The translations under genes and the position numbers were made by a program. A DNA stretch of 64,000 bases, taken from contig NZ_CAKUBT010000008.1 of the NCBI RefSeq assembly GCF_934643285.1, positions 19,429-83,428 of the forward strand, written 5' to 3'. This DNA is from an uncultured Ellagibacter sp. (GTDB lineage: Bacteria > Actinomycetota > Coriobacteriia > Coriobacteriales > Eggerthellaceae). Under the pieces are notes generated by a model, which was not told where the DNA came from, did no database searches, and was given only the letters and a program-made list of their open reading frames with translations. Below, piece by piece: positions 42,026 through 50,289 of the stretch; within the stretch, counting starts at the first letter, position 1, and each line of letters opens with the position of its first letter.

Positions 42026-43729
42026 GTGCTGGTGAAAGAGGAAGCGAAGCGAAAGATCAAGCTGGGATGTGCTGCGGCGGGTGCGCTTGCTGCGGCAGTC
42101 CTTATCGCGACCTGCCCGATTCCGGGACTGTCCTATCAGGCGACGGCGGTGCTCGGCATCCTTATCATGGCTATCGTGTGGTGGATTACCGGCGTTCTGC
42201 CCGAGTTTGTCACTGCAGTGGTGATGGCGGTGCTCTTCGTTGTGGTCGCCGGCATCTCCGTCGGCGCGACGTTCTCGACGTTCGCGTCGTCCACGTGGTG
42301 GTTGCTGCTTTCGGCCTTTACGCTCGGGGTCGGCATGAAGACGAGCGGCCTTATGAAGCGCATCGCGCTTGCGATCGTGAGCAAGTTCCCGCGCACCTTT
42401 CGATGCCAGGTCGCAGCCCAACTCGTCACGGGAACCGTTCTCGGCCCCTTGATTCCGAGCCTCGCCGTCAAAGGCGCTATGCTTGCCCCGCTTGCCATGA
42501 ACATCGGGGACGAGCTAGGCTACGAGCGCCAAGGGAAGCGCGCAACCGGGTTGTTTGCGGCGATGCTCGTGGGTATCCGCACGGTCGCGCCGACTATCGT
42601 TTCCGCCTCCATCACTGGTTACGCCCTTATGGCAACGCTGCCCGTCGATGTGCAGGAGCAGTTCAACATGGCGTCGTGGTTTGTGGCGGCGCTTCCGTGG
42701 CTTGTCGTGGTGCTGGTGCTGAACTACTTCTTGATCATGGGGATATACGGGCGAGGGGAGAAGGCTGGTTCTGGCTCCGAGACCGTCGGCGCACCCGGCA
42801 ACGCCCAGTCGCTCAAACAGTCCTCGCTTTGCTGCGGAACTCGCTTTGTGGGCGCCGCCGGATGCGCCGACTCCAAGGGGGGATGCGCGTCGAGCGACAG
42901 TTATTGCGGCCAAGCGAATTCTGCGCTGGTTGAATCATCCAGCTCGGAAGAAAACAGCCAAGCAGCGCGAGGGCTCGGTGGCCTTCACCAAGCGAGTTCC
43001 GCAGCGCAGCGAGGACTGTCTGAGCGACTGAAGGCTGGCGAGCCCTCGCGCGGAGGGACGGACTTGAGCGACAACCAGGGAGTTTCCGATGAGTTAGGCC
43101 CGCTTTCGGTGGTGGAGAAGCGCATGCTCGCCATCATCTTGGTGACGGTCGTCTTGTGGGCAACCGAGCCGTTCCACCATGTGTCTGCCATGGCGGTCGG
43201 CCTGGCCGCACTCGTCGCCATGTTCGTGCTGAAAGTGATTGACGTGCCTGCATTCAAGTCGGGCGTGAACTGGACGTCGCTCCTCTTCATCGGCATCGCG
43301 CTTGGGTTGGGGTCGGTGTTCGCCGAGGCGGGGCTCAACGATTGGGTCATGCAGACGTGCGGCCCGGCCTTCCAGGCGCTTGCGGGCAATCCGTACCTGC
43401 TCGTGCTCGGCATCGGCGTGATCACGGTGGTTCTTCGGTTCCTCATCGTTTCCGAGGTGGCGTATCTCAATCTGCTTATGGCGTTCCTCGTGCCGATGGC
43501 CGCGAGTGTCGGCGTGAACCCGTGGGTGCTCGGTTTCTCGGCGTATGCCCTCGTCATCGCGTGGTTCGCGAAATATCAAAGCCCGATATACCTCGCCGCG
43601 TTCTATGCGGTCGATGGTAAGATGGCGAAGCATTCAGAACTTGCCAAGTACTGCGGCGTCTATCTCGCGACCTGCCTTATGGGGCTCGCGGTCTCCGTGC
43701 CGTATTGGCAGTGGATGGGCTTGTTGTAG
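42026..43729 (+). CDS. SLC13/DASS family anion permease with repeat-encoded loop
   Basis: 567 residues from the GTG at 42026, chosen for GAGGG at ideal distance; an ATG at 41993 crowds the preceding terminator. The protein has about 12 hydrophobic segments of the divalent anion:Na+ symporter family (ATFSTFASSTWWLLLSAF, TVAPTIVSASITGYALM, LNLLMAFLVPMAA). Substrate is probably a dicarboxylate or related anion. Between the two halves, residues about 250-345, lies a long Ser/Gly/Ala/Cys-rich loop encoded by two palindromic elements (42788-42868 and 42965-43051) and the DNA between them. Confidence 0.85.
   Translation: MLVKEEAKRKIKLGCAAAGALAAAVLIATCPIPGLSYQATAVLGILIMAIVWWITGVLPEFVTAVVMAVLFVVVAGISVGATFSTFASSTWWLLLSAFTLGVGMKTSGLMKRIALAIVSKFPRTFRCQVAAQLVTGTVLGPLIPSLAVKGAMLAPLAMNIGDELGYERQGKRATGLFAAMLVGIRTVAPTIVSASITGYALMATLPVDVQEQFNMASWFVAALPWLVVVLVLNYFLIMGIYGRGEKAGSGSETVGAPGNAQSLKQSSLCCGTRFVGAAGCADSKGGCASSDSYCGQANSALVESSSSEENSQAARGLGGLHQASSAAQRGLSERLKAGEPSRGGTDLSDNQGVSDELGPLSVVEKRMLAIILVTVVLWATEPFHHVSAMAVGLAALVAMFVLKVIDVPAFKSGVNWTSLLFIGIALGLGSVFAEAGLNDWVMQTCGPAFQALAGNPYLLVLGIGVITVVLRFLIVSEVAYLNLLMAFLVPMAASVGVNPWVLGFSAYALVIAWFAKYQSPIYLAAFYAVDGKMAKHSELAKYCGVYLATCLMGLAVSVPYWQWMGLL
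42788..42868 (+). repeat. Dispersed palindromic element, copy D (inside SLC13 gene)
   Basis: An 81-bp imperfect palindrome. Left arm contains GTCGCTCAAACAGTCCTCGC; right arm contains GCTGCGGAACTCGC. Outer stems GGCGCACCCGGC and GCCGGATGCGCC pair with one mismatch and are private to this copy. The frame stays open across it (AQSLKQSSLCCGTRFVGAAG). Confidence 0.7.
42965..43051 (-). repeat. Dispersed palindromic element, copy E (inside SLC13 gene)
   Basis: An 87-bp imperfect palindrome in the opposite orientation to copy D, 96 nt away. Left arm AAGCGAGTTCCGCAGCGC, right arm AGCGAGGACTGTCTGAGCGA. Outer stems GCGCGAGGGCTCG and CGAGCCCTCGCGC pair perfectly. In frame it encodes GLGGLHQASSAAQRGLSERL. 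Confidence 0.7.
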
Positions 43730-43761
43730 CGGCTTGCCGCAAGAGTCGAAAGGGGACTTAC

Positions 43762-44745
43762 ATGTTGGTTCTGACCGTTGGGAGCGAGGCTCGCACGCGC
43801 AAGTATCTGCCTGACCTGCCGATTACGCGCGAGGTGGAACTTGTGTGCGCCGAGCGGGGCGCCGCGAACGATGACCTGCTCGCCCTCGCGCCCGATGCCT
43901 CCGTCATCGTCGCCGATGCCATAAGCCCGGTGGACGCGCAGCTTATCGCGGCCATGCCGAATCTCAAGCTCATCCATTCCGAGGGCGTGGCGTTCAACGC
44001 GATCGATGTGGACGCGGCGCGCGCTCGGGGCATTGCCGCGTGCAATTGCGCGGGCGTGAACGCGGGCACGGTGGCGGAGCAGGCCGTTATGCTTATGCTC
44101 ATGTGCCTGCGTCGTGCGCTCGAAGGCGACGAGGCGGTTCGCACGGGGCGTCAGATCGAGCTCAAAGAGCGCATGATGGTGGAAGGCTTCCGCGAGCTGG
44201 GCGATTGCACGGTCGGTTTCGTGGGCTTCGGCGCGATCGGCCAGGCGACTGCCCGCTACCTTCGTCCCTGGGGCTGCAAGATGCTCTACAACAAGCGACA
44301 TCCGCTCGACGAGGGTCTCGAGAACGAGCTGGGTGTTCGCTTCGCAAGCCTTGACGACCTGCTTGCCACCTGCGACATCGTGAGTCTGCACGTTCCTGTG
44401 ACCGATGAGACGCGTGGCATGGTCGACGGGGAGTTCCTCTCGAAGATGCGCCCCGATGGCGTGCTTGTGAACACGGCGCGCGGCGACATCGTGAACCAGG
44501 AGGCGCTCGCCTCGGCGCTCGAGGGGGGAAGCATCGCTGCTGCGGGGCTCGATACGCTCACACCCGAGCCTGTGACGCTCGACAACCCCCTCGTGAACCT
44601 TTTGCCCGAAGCGGCAGCGCGCGTCGTCTTCTCGCCCCATGTGGGCGGCGTCGCGGAAGGCATGTTCTATCGGGCGCACCGAACGATTTGGGAGAACATC
44701 GCCCGTCTCGCAGCGGGGGAGGAGCTCGTCAATCGCGTGTGCTAG
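43762..44745 (+). CDS. D-isomer-specific 2-hydroxyacid dehydrogenase family protein
   Basis: 327 residues. NAD-binding motif VGFVGFGAIGQATARYL near residue 155. Catalytic residues: Arg in VNTARGDIV, Glu in DTLTPEPV and His in FSPHVGGV, all present, so it should be active. Substrates in this family include glycerate, lactate, phosphoglycerate and other 2-oxoacids; the specific one cannot be told. The ATG at 43762 follows GAAAGGGGACTTAC. It is 32 nt after the permease, so the two may form a transport-plus-reduction unit (inference). Confidence 0.88.
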   Translation: MLVLTVGSEARTRKYLPDLPITREVELVCAERGAANDDLLALAPDASVIVADAISPVDAQLIAAMPNLKLIHSEGVAFNAIDVDAARARGIAACNCAGVNAGTVAEQAVMLMLMCLRRALEGDEAVRTGRQIELKERMMVEGFRELGDCTVGFVGFGAIGQATARYLRPWGCKMLYNKRHPLDEGLENELGVRFASLDDLLATCDIVSLHVPVTDETRGMVDGEFLSKMRPDGVLVNTARGDIVNQEALASALEGGSIAAAGLDTLTPEPVTLDNPLVNLLPEAAARVVFSPHVGGVAEGMFYRAHRTIWENIARLAAGEELVNRVC

Positions 44746-44760
44746 CGGCGAGTGCGTTTC

Positions 44761-44798
44761 CCTGCTCGTTTCTATTGGGAAGCTTCGACGCGCGGGTG
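44761..44798 (-). repeat. Diverged duplicate of the gamma-carbonic anhydrase gene 3' end
   Basis: The 38-nt stretch resembles 44828-44865 (about 80% identical), which holds the last codons and stop of the gene on the minus strand. In the matching frame it ends RVEASQ-stop versus RAAASR-stop. It lies 67 nt beyond the gene's real end. Confidence 0.55.
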
Positions 44799-44838
44799 AG
44801 AGAGAGGCGCCAGCGCCGCTGTCACCGCCCGCTCGTTT

Positions 44839-45399
44839 CTATCGGGAAGCTGCGGCGCGTGGGGGCAGGGGGCTGTACGCGCTTCCGGTCAAAAGCAGCC
44901 CTTGGCGCTCCATGTCGGCGCCGATTTCGCAGTATTCCCTCCATGCACTTTCAAGCTCGGCGAGTTCCTTCTCGGTGAGGGGGCGCACAGCGCGCGCGGG
45001 CGAGCCTATCACCAGCGATCCGTCGGGGATATCGGCCGTGCCGGTCACGAGCGCGCCCGCGCCCACGAGGCACTGCGAGCCGATTTTGGCGCGATCGATC
45101 ACGGTAGCCCCCATGCCGATCAGCGTGCCCGCGCCGATGTCGCAGCCGTGGATGATCGCCCCATGCCCGATGGTCACTCTGTCGCCGATGCGCGTGACCT
45201 CGTCGTGGTTCACGTGGATGCAACAATTTTCTTGAACGTTGGTCCGCTTCCCAATCTCGATGCGGCCGCCGAAATCGCCGCGGATGGTTGCTCCCTGCAA
45301 AACGGTGCACTCGGCGCCGACCGCAACGTCGCCGATCACCGTGGCAGAGGGCGCAATGTGCGCAGTAGGGTCGATCGTAAGGTTTTCCAGATAATCCAT
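44839..45399 (-). CDS. Gamma-carbonic anhydrase-like hexapeptide protein
   Basis: 186 residues of left-handed beta-helix repeats (HIAPSATVIGDVAVGAECTV, NCCIHVNHDEVTRIGDRVTIGHGAIIHGC), the gamma-CA/YrdA/PaaY type. Histidines in CIHVNHD, IGHG and IIHGC are those expected to bind zinc at trimer interfaces. Activity as a carbonic anhydrase is plausible but not certain. The ATG at 45399 has AACAGGAGCAACC upstream. A diverged duplicate of its 3' end lies just downstream (44761-44798). Confidence 0.87.
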   Translation of the reverse strand: MDYLENLTIDPTAHIAPSATVIGDVAVGAECTVLQGATIRGDFGGRIEIGKRTNVQENCCIHVNHDEVTRIGDRVTIGHGAIIHGCDIGAGTLIGMGATVIDRAKIGSQCLVGAGALVTGTADIPDGSLVIGSPARAVRPLTEKELAELESAWREYCEIGADMERQGLLLTGSAYSPLPPRAAASR

Positions 45400-45602
45400 G
45401 GTTGCTCCTGTTCCAATTTCGCTCTTATGGTGGCACGAGGGACTGGTCCCCGCAACTATCAAACGGCCGATTGCGCGCGAAAACGAGAAAGCGCGGCTTG
45501 AAAAGGTTGCTTAGCGAAGGGGCGTTCGGGGGTATCATAGGGTCATAGATTGCGGGGCGCACCCGTACGCGCTCTGCTGGACCCGCGAGAAAGAAGGATG
45601 CT

Positions 45603-46013
45603 ATGGCGGTTATGCCCAAAGAGGTACAGGACGCGTTCAATCAGATGAAAAACGTCGTGCTTGCAACGGCAACCTCCGATGGCGTGCCGAACGCCGACCC
45701 GATGGGAATGAAGAAAGTCATCGATGCCGAGACGGTTTACATCTCCGACCAGTTCTTCAACAAAACGCTTGCGAACCTGAAGGAGAACCAGAAGGTTGCC
45801 ATCACCTTCTGGGGAGACGAGGGCGCCTACCAGATTCACGGCACCGCGACCTACATCAACGAAGGCGAGCAGTTCGAGGAATTGAAGGCGTGGGTGGACG
45901 GCTGCTTCGCTGCAATGGGCGCGCCCATCACGGCAAAGGGCGGCGTGCTCGTGCATGTTGACGAGCTCTTCACCTGTTCGCCCGGCCCGAACGCTGGCGC
46001 GAAGCTCGCGTAG
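45603..46013 (+). CDS. Pyridoxamine 5'-phosphate oxidase-like (FMN-binding) protein
   Basis: 136 residues of the PNPOx-like split-barrel fold: VVLATATSDGVPNADPMG and VYISDQFFNKTLANLKENQKVAITFW are typical. Members bind flavin or heme cofactors, and many act on small redox substrates or as general stress proteins. No evidence that it is the vitamin B6 enzyme (too short and too diverged). Stand-alone gene with ATG after AAAGAAGGATGCT, a TATCAT box upstream (about 45534) and a strong terminator after it. Confidence 0.85.
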   Translation: MAVMPKEVQDAFNQMKNVVLATATSDGVPNADPMGMKKVIDAETVYISDQFFNKTLANLKENQKVAITFWGDEGAYQIHGTATYINEGEQFEELKAWVDGCFAAMGAPITAKGGVLVHVDELFTCSPGPNAGAKLA

Positions 46014-46065
46014 CGCGGCTTTCTCGACATAGTCATCGCGCCTCCTTTTGCCAGGGGTGCGCATT

Positions 46066-46107
46066 CTCGGCCCCAAGGCGGAAAACTTTGGGGCCGAGTC
46101 GTCTTTT
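46066..46107 (+). terminator. Rho-independent terminator of the PNPOx-like gene
   Basis: CTCGGCCCCAAG (46066-46077) pairs with CTTTGGGGCCGAG (46086-46098, one bulge), followed by TCGTCTTTT. The rest of 46108-46342 shows no gene or clear promoter. Confidence 0.75.
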
Positions 46108-46342
46108 GGATGGGGAAAAGCCTGCTCCGAGCCGCCGTTCAATTCGAAACTTCATTCTTCTGGTATGAGCATATCTTCTCGTCACGACAGCGATTTTCAG
46201 CACATGACGGGGATACCCTGCGCTTGCGCTCCGCTAATATCGCCCCTTGTGCGCAAAATGGTTTGCGGCCGCTTTTCGCCTCGGGGTCATCTTTCCTGCA
46301 AGGCGTGGGCGCAGGTAGCGGGAGATGGGAAGCTGTCAGAAG

Positions 46343-47722
46343 ATGAATCAAAGCAAAAGCTACGTTTACGCGTTGTTCGCCATCGTGGTAGTAGGCACCG
46401 GCCTCGGGGGCATGACGCAGACGGCGCTCAATGCCATGGCAGATGTCGTTCTCAGCGATTTAGGGACGGAAATCGGCTGGGGCCAATGGCTTGCGACGAT
46501 TTACATCTTCTGCATGGGCGCGGCGGTTCCTCTCGCTTCTTATTTGCAGCGGAAGCTGTCGGTACGCTCCCTTATCTTGTATTCGTACGGTCTCTACCTC
46601 ATCGGGTCGTTGTGCGACTGCCTCGCGGTCAACTTCCCGATGCTCATCATCGGCCGCGTGCTCGAGGCGCTCGGCACTGGCGTGCTCATGCCGTTGCTGC
46701 AAACGATCGCCATGACGCGCTTTCCCGAGAACCGCCACGGGACGGCGATGGGTATTGCGGGCATCGCCCTGGGGTTCGCGCCTAATATCGGCCCGGTTGT
46801 CGGTGGCGCGCTGTGCACGGCGTTCAGCTGGCGCGCGATGTTTCTCATCTTGGCGTGCGCGTCGGCCGTGCTGATCGTTTGCGCGCTTGCCGTCGTCCGG
46901 GAGCGCGAGGTGAAGGACGCCGCTGCCCATCTCGACGTCACCTCGCTCGTCTTTTCCACCTTCGGCTTCGGCGGGCTGCTGCTCGGTTTCACGGCTGCTG
47001 CCAACATGGGGCTAACCGAGCCGCTCGTGTGGGCGCCGGTGCTTGTGGGAATCGCGTGTGTCGCATTGTTCGTAACGCGCCAGCGCACAATCTCAGAACC
47101 GCTTCTCGACCTGCGGATCTTCACGTTTCGCGAATATCGCGTGAGCATCGTCGCGCAGTGTTTGCTCTATGGCTGCTTCATGGGGATGACGCTCATCATC
47201 CCGCTCACCGTCATCGAGGCGGGCGGGCATAACGCCTTCGAGGCGGGCCTCGTTTTGTTCCCCGGAGCGTTGGCGGCCCTTGTGTTCGAGCCCGGTGCGG
47301 GCATGGCGACCGATCGCTTCGGCGCGCGAAAGGTTGCGATATTCGGAGGATGCTTCCTCGTCGTGGGCGCCCTTCTGTGCTCGATCGTTCCAAGCGATGC
47401 CCCGCTGTGGCTCATGGCGTTAGGTCAAACGCTGCGCTGCGTGGGCCTTACGACTCTTATTCCCACCACGACATCGTGGGGCTTGGGATCTTTGGGGAAG
47501 GCGGGCCTGACGACGCACGGCTCGGCGGGGATGATCATGTCGCGCCAGATAGCAGCGTCCCTCGCGACGGCGGTCATGGTCTTTCTCATCGGGTGCTTCC
47601 CGCTATCGGACGAGTTTATGGGCTTCCATGCCGCGCTCGGGTTCTCGGCGCTCCTTGCGCTCGGCTGCCTTCTCGCCGTCATCGCGAAGATCCCTCGCAG
47701 CAGAAAGGGTGCGAACTCGTAA
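46343..47722 (+). CDS. Major facilitator superfamily exporter (DHA2/EmrB-like)
   Basis: 459 residues with 12-14 hydrophobic segments. MFS motifs: GWGQWLATIYIFCMGAAVPLASYL in the first helices, GRVLEALGTGVLMPLLQT, and motif C-like GIALGFAPNIGPVVGGAL, the signature of drug:H+ antiporters. LDLRIFTFREYR follows the central loop as in EmrB/QacA relatives. The ATG at 46343 is preferred (GGAAG upstream); an ATG at 46325 abuts its purine run. Substrate unknown. Confidence 0.87.
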   Translation: MNQSKSYVYALFAIVVVGTGLGGMTQTALNAMADVVLSDLGTEIGWGQWLATIYIFCMGAAVPLASYLQRKLSVRSLILYSYGLYLIGSLCDCLAVNFPMLIIGRVLEALGTGVLMPLLQTIAMTRFPENRHGTAMGIAGIALGFAPNIGPVVGGALCTAFSWRAMFLILACASAVLIVCALAVVREREVKDAAAHLDVTSLVFSTFGFGGLLLGFTAAANMGLTEPLVWAPVLVGIACVALFVTRQRTISEPLLDLRIFTFREYRVSIVAQCLLYGCFMGMTLIIPLTVIEAGGHNAFEAGLVLFPGALAALVFEPGAGMATDRFGARKVAIFGGCFLVVGALLCSIVPSDAPLWLMALGQTLRCVGLTTLIPTTTSWGLGSLGKAGLTTHGSAGMIMSRQIAASLATAVMVFLIGCFPLSDEFMGFHAALGFSALLALGCLLAVIAKIPRSRKGANS

Positions 47723-47760
47723 ACGCTCCGTTTGGGCAAGCCCCCGCGTACCTCCCGTAA

Positions 47761-47877
47761 ATCAAGGAACACTTCGACGCCATCCATCCGAACTCGCGTG
47801 TGATGTGGCGGTTCATTCGCGCTGGATTGAACCTGGCATTTATGACGACAAGTTTTGACCCAGATTTGGAGCAGTAA
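47761..47877 (+). pseudogene. Possible 3' remnant of a lost gene
   Basis: An open frame without a start: 38 codons beginning IKEHFDAIHPNSRVMWRF and ending SFDPDLEQ-stop. Residue composition and codon choice look protein-like, and it is bounded upstream by a stop in the same frame. I do not recognise the family. It lies beside a MITE-like element, suggesting a decayed accessory locus. Confidence 0.35.
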
Positions 47878-47883
47878 GGCCAC

Positions 47884-48042
47884 TTGGTGGTCAAGAGAAC
47901 GAGTTGTGCACTGCCATATCTCAGAATAATCCAACTTGCTCGAAACTGACCTGGGGCTTTGCTTTCAAGGGATGCTCTAAGCCTTCATGAAAGGGAGAAT
48001 CGAGCGAAAAATCGTCGCACAACTCGCTCTTTTGACCACCAA
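47884..48042. mobile_element. MITE-like element with 26-bp terminal inverted repeats
   Basis: TTGGTGGTCAAGAGAACGAG (start of the left arm, 47884-47909) is matched in reverse complement by the right arm 48017-48042; 24 of 26 bases agree. The element is 159 bp, less GC-rich than its surroundings, and encodes no protein. No target-site duplication is obvious. It could alternatively be a large hairpin upstream of the ABC-F gene. Confidence 0.5.
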
Positions 48043-48164
48043 CTCAGGCGACCTTTCGCGGGCGTTCGTTTTGTATAGGGGAGCTTTCCCTCGGCGCGAA
48101 AGCCCGTTCTCGGGTATCATAAATAGGTTGTACTTTTGGCATTTAGGAAAGACGAACGATACCC

Positions 48165-50255
48165 ATGATCTTGCAGCTCGAGCATATCTCCAAGTCATTC
48201 GGCGGCCGCGTGCTGTTCAGCGACGTCACTTTCAAGCTTGAGGAATACGACCGCCTGGCGCTCGTCGGCCCGAACGGCGCCGGCAAAACGACCATGCTCA
48301 ACATCATCTCCGGCGAGGAAGACGCTGATGAGGGCCGCATCCTGTTTGCGAAGGGTGCGCGCGTGGGCTATCTCGAGCAGGAGGCGATCGAGATGGACGA
48401 GCAGCCCATCTTCGACGAGGTCATGGCCTCGCAGGTGGAAGTGCTCGCCGCCGAGAAGCGCCTGCGCGCGCTCGAAGAATCGCTCGGGGAAAACCCCACC
48501 GAGCGCGACCTTGCCGCCGCGGGCCGCGCGCGCGACGAGTTTGAGCGGCTGGGCGGCTACGTCATCGAGGCGAAGGTGCGCGGCGTGCTGTTCGGCCTCG
48601 GCTTTAAGGAAGACGATATGCGCCGCATGACGAGCGAGTTTTCGGGCGGCTGGCAGATGCGCATCGCGCTCGCGAAGCTGCTGATCAGAAACCCCGAAGT
48701 GCTGCTGCTCGACGAGCCGACGAACCATCTGGACCTGGAGAGCGTGAAGTGGCTCGAAAGCTTCCTTCGCAGCTACTCGGGCACCGTCATCGTCGTCAGC
48801 CACGATCGCGCGTTCATGGACAACATGGTCGATCGCGTGGCGGAAGTCGACAACCAGCAGGTCAACCTCTACAAGGGAAACTACACCGCTTACCTGCGTC
48901 AACGCGCCGAGCGCATCGAGCGGCTGAAGCAGGAGCGCACCAAGCAGATTGAGGAGATGAAGCGCCTCGAGGCGTTCGTCGAGAAGTTCCGCTACAAGGC
49001 GACGAAGGCTCGCCAGGCACAGGAGCGCGCGGCGAGGCTCGAGCGGCTTAAGGCCGAGCTCGTGGAGATTCCCGAGGAAAAGAAGACGGTGCACTTCAAC
49101 TTCAAGCAGCCGCCGCGCACGGGCGACATGGTGGTCGAGGCGCGCGGCCTGCGGAAGTCCTTCGGCGACCATCACGTCTACGACGGCTTGGATTTCACGA
49201 TGTACCGCGGCGAGAAGGTGGCGCTCGTCGGCCCGAACGGCGCTGGCAAGTCGACGCTCCTGAAGATGATCGCCGGCGTGCTCGCGCCCGATGCAGGAGT
49301 GATCAAGTACGGCACGCACGTGTCGAAAACCTACTACGCACAGCATCAACTTGAAGAACTGACCTCGGGAAACACCGTGTTTGAGGAAATCGACCACGTG
49401 GCGCCGGGCTGGACGATCAGCCAGGTGCGCACGCTTTTGGGCGCATTCCTCTTCAACGGCGACGACGTCGACAAGCGCGTGAGTGTGCTCTCCGGCGGCG
49501 AGAAGAGCCGCCTTGCGCTGGCGAAGATGCTCGTGGCGCCGCGTCCTCTGCTGTGTCTCGACGAGCCGACCAACCACTTGGACATCGCGAGCGCCGACAT
49601 CTTGGAGCAGGCGCTGAACGCGTTCGAGGGCACGGTGCTGTTCATCACACATGACAGGCACCTCATCAGGGGCGTTGCGAACCGCATCGTGGAAGTGAAG
49701 GACGGCCGCGTCACCAACTACGCGGGCGACTACGATTACTACCTATATAAGAGCGGCCAGCTCGATGGTGAGGCTCCGAAGGAAGCGTCGCTTGTCGATG
49801 AGGTCATGGGAGGCTCGGGAAGCAAGGCCGCAAGTGCGATGAAGGCGGCGGGGAAGGCTCCCGCGTCGGGTAAGACCGGATCGGGCAACACGGCTGGCGC
49901 CAGCGCTTCGTCGGGCGCGAAGACGCAGCTCACGGCCCCGCGCGGCAGCGCCCCGAAGACTAAGGAGCAGAAGCGCCGCGAAGCTGAGGCGCGCAACCGA
50001 GCCTACGCCGCGCTCAAAAACCACCGCAAGCGCATTGCCGAGCTCGACAAGCAGATGGAGCGAGATAACGCGCGCATGGCGGAGCTGCTCGAACTTATGG
50101 CCGACCCCGACTTCTACATCAATGAGGATGCCTCGTCGGATGCCATCGCCGAGCACGCCCAGCTCAAGAAGCGAATCGCCGCAGCTGAGGAAGAATGGTT
50201 CGTGCTGAACGAGGAACTTGAGGTCGAGATGGAGAAGCAGAAAGCGCAAGCGTGA
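48165..50255 (+). CDS. ABC-F family ATPase (ribosome-associated)
   Basis: 696 residues with two ABC domains and no membrane part. First domain: GPNGAGKTT near residue 36, FSGGWQMRIALAKLL, LLLDEPTNHLDLES. Second: GPNGAGKST, LSGGEKSRLALAKML, LCLDEPTNHLD. The linker (AYLRQRAERIERLKQERTKQ onward) is the P-site tRNA interaction motif region, and the C-terminal ~70 residues form a charged coiled coil after an Ala/Gly/Ser linker. Such proteins act on stalled ribosomes; some protect against antibiotics. Which subgroup is not certain. The leader before it holds the MITE-like element. Confidence 0.92.
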   Translation: MILQLEHISKSFGGRVLFSDVTFKLEEYDRLALVGPNGAGKTTMLNIISGEEDADEGRILFAKGARVGYLEQEAIEMDEQPIFDEVMASQVEVLAAEKRLRALEESLGENPTERDLAAAGRARDEFERLGGYVIEAKVRGVLFGLGFKEDDMRRMTSEFSGGWQMRIALAKLLIRNPEVLLLDEPTNHLDLESVKWLESFLRSYSGTVIVVSHDRAFMDNMVDRVAEVDNQQVNLYKGNYTAYLRQRAERIERLKQERTKQIEEMKRLEAFVEKFRYKATKARQAQERAARLERLKAELVEIPEEKKTVHFNFKQPPRTGDMVVEARGLRKSFGDHHVYDGLDFTMYRGEKVALVGPNGAGKSTLLKMIAGVLAPDAGVIKYGTHVSKTYYAQHQLEELTSGNTVFEEIDHVAPGWTISQVRTLLGAFLFNGDDVDKRVSVLSGGEKSRLALAKMLVAPRPLLCLDEPTNHLDIASADILEQALNAFEGTVLFITHDRHLIRGVANRIVEVKDGRVTNYAGDYDYYLYKSGQLDGEAPKEASLVDEVMGGSGSKAASAMKAAGKAPASGKTGSGNTAGASASSGAKTQLTAPRGSAPKTKEQKRREAEARNRAYAALKNHRKRIAELDKQMERDNARMAELLELMADPDFYINEDASSDAIAEHAQLKKRIAAAEEEWFVLNEELEVEMEKQKAQA

Positions 50256-50289
50256 TTTGTACGTTGACCTGTTGCTCGCAGCCGGTTCG

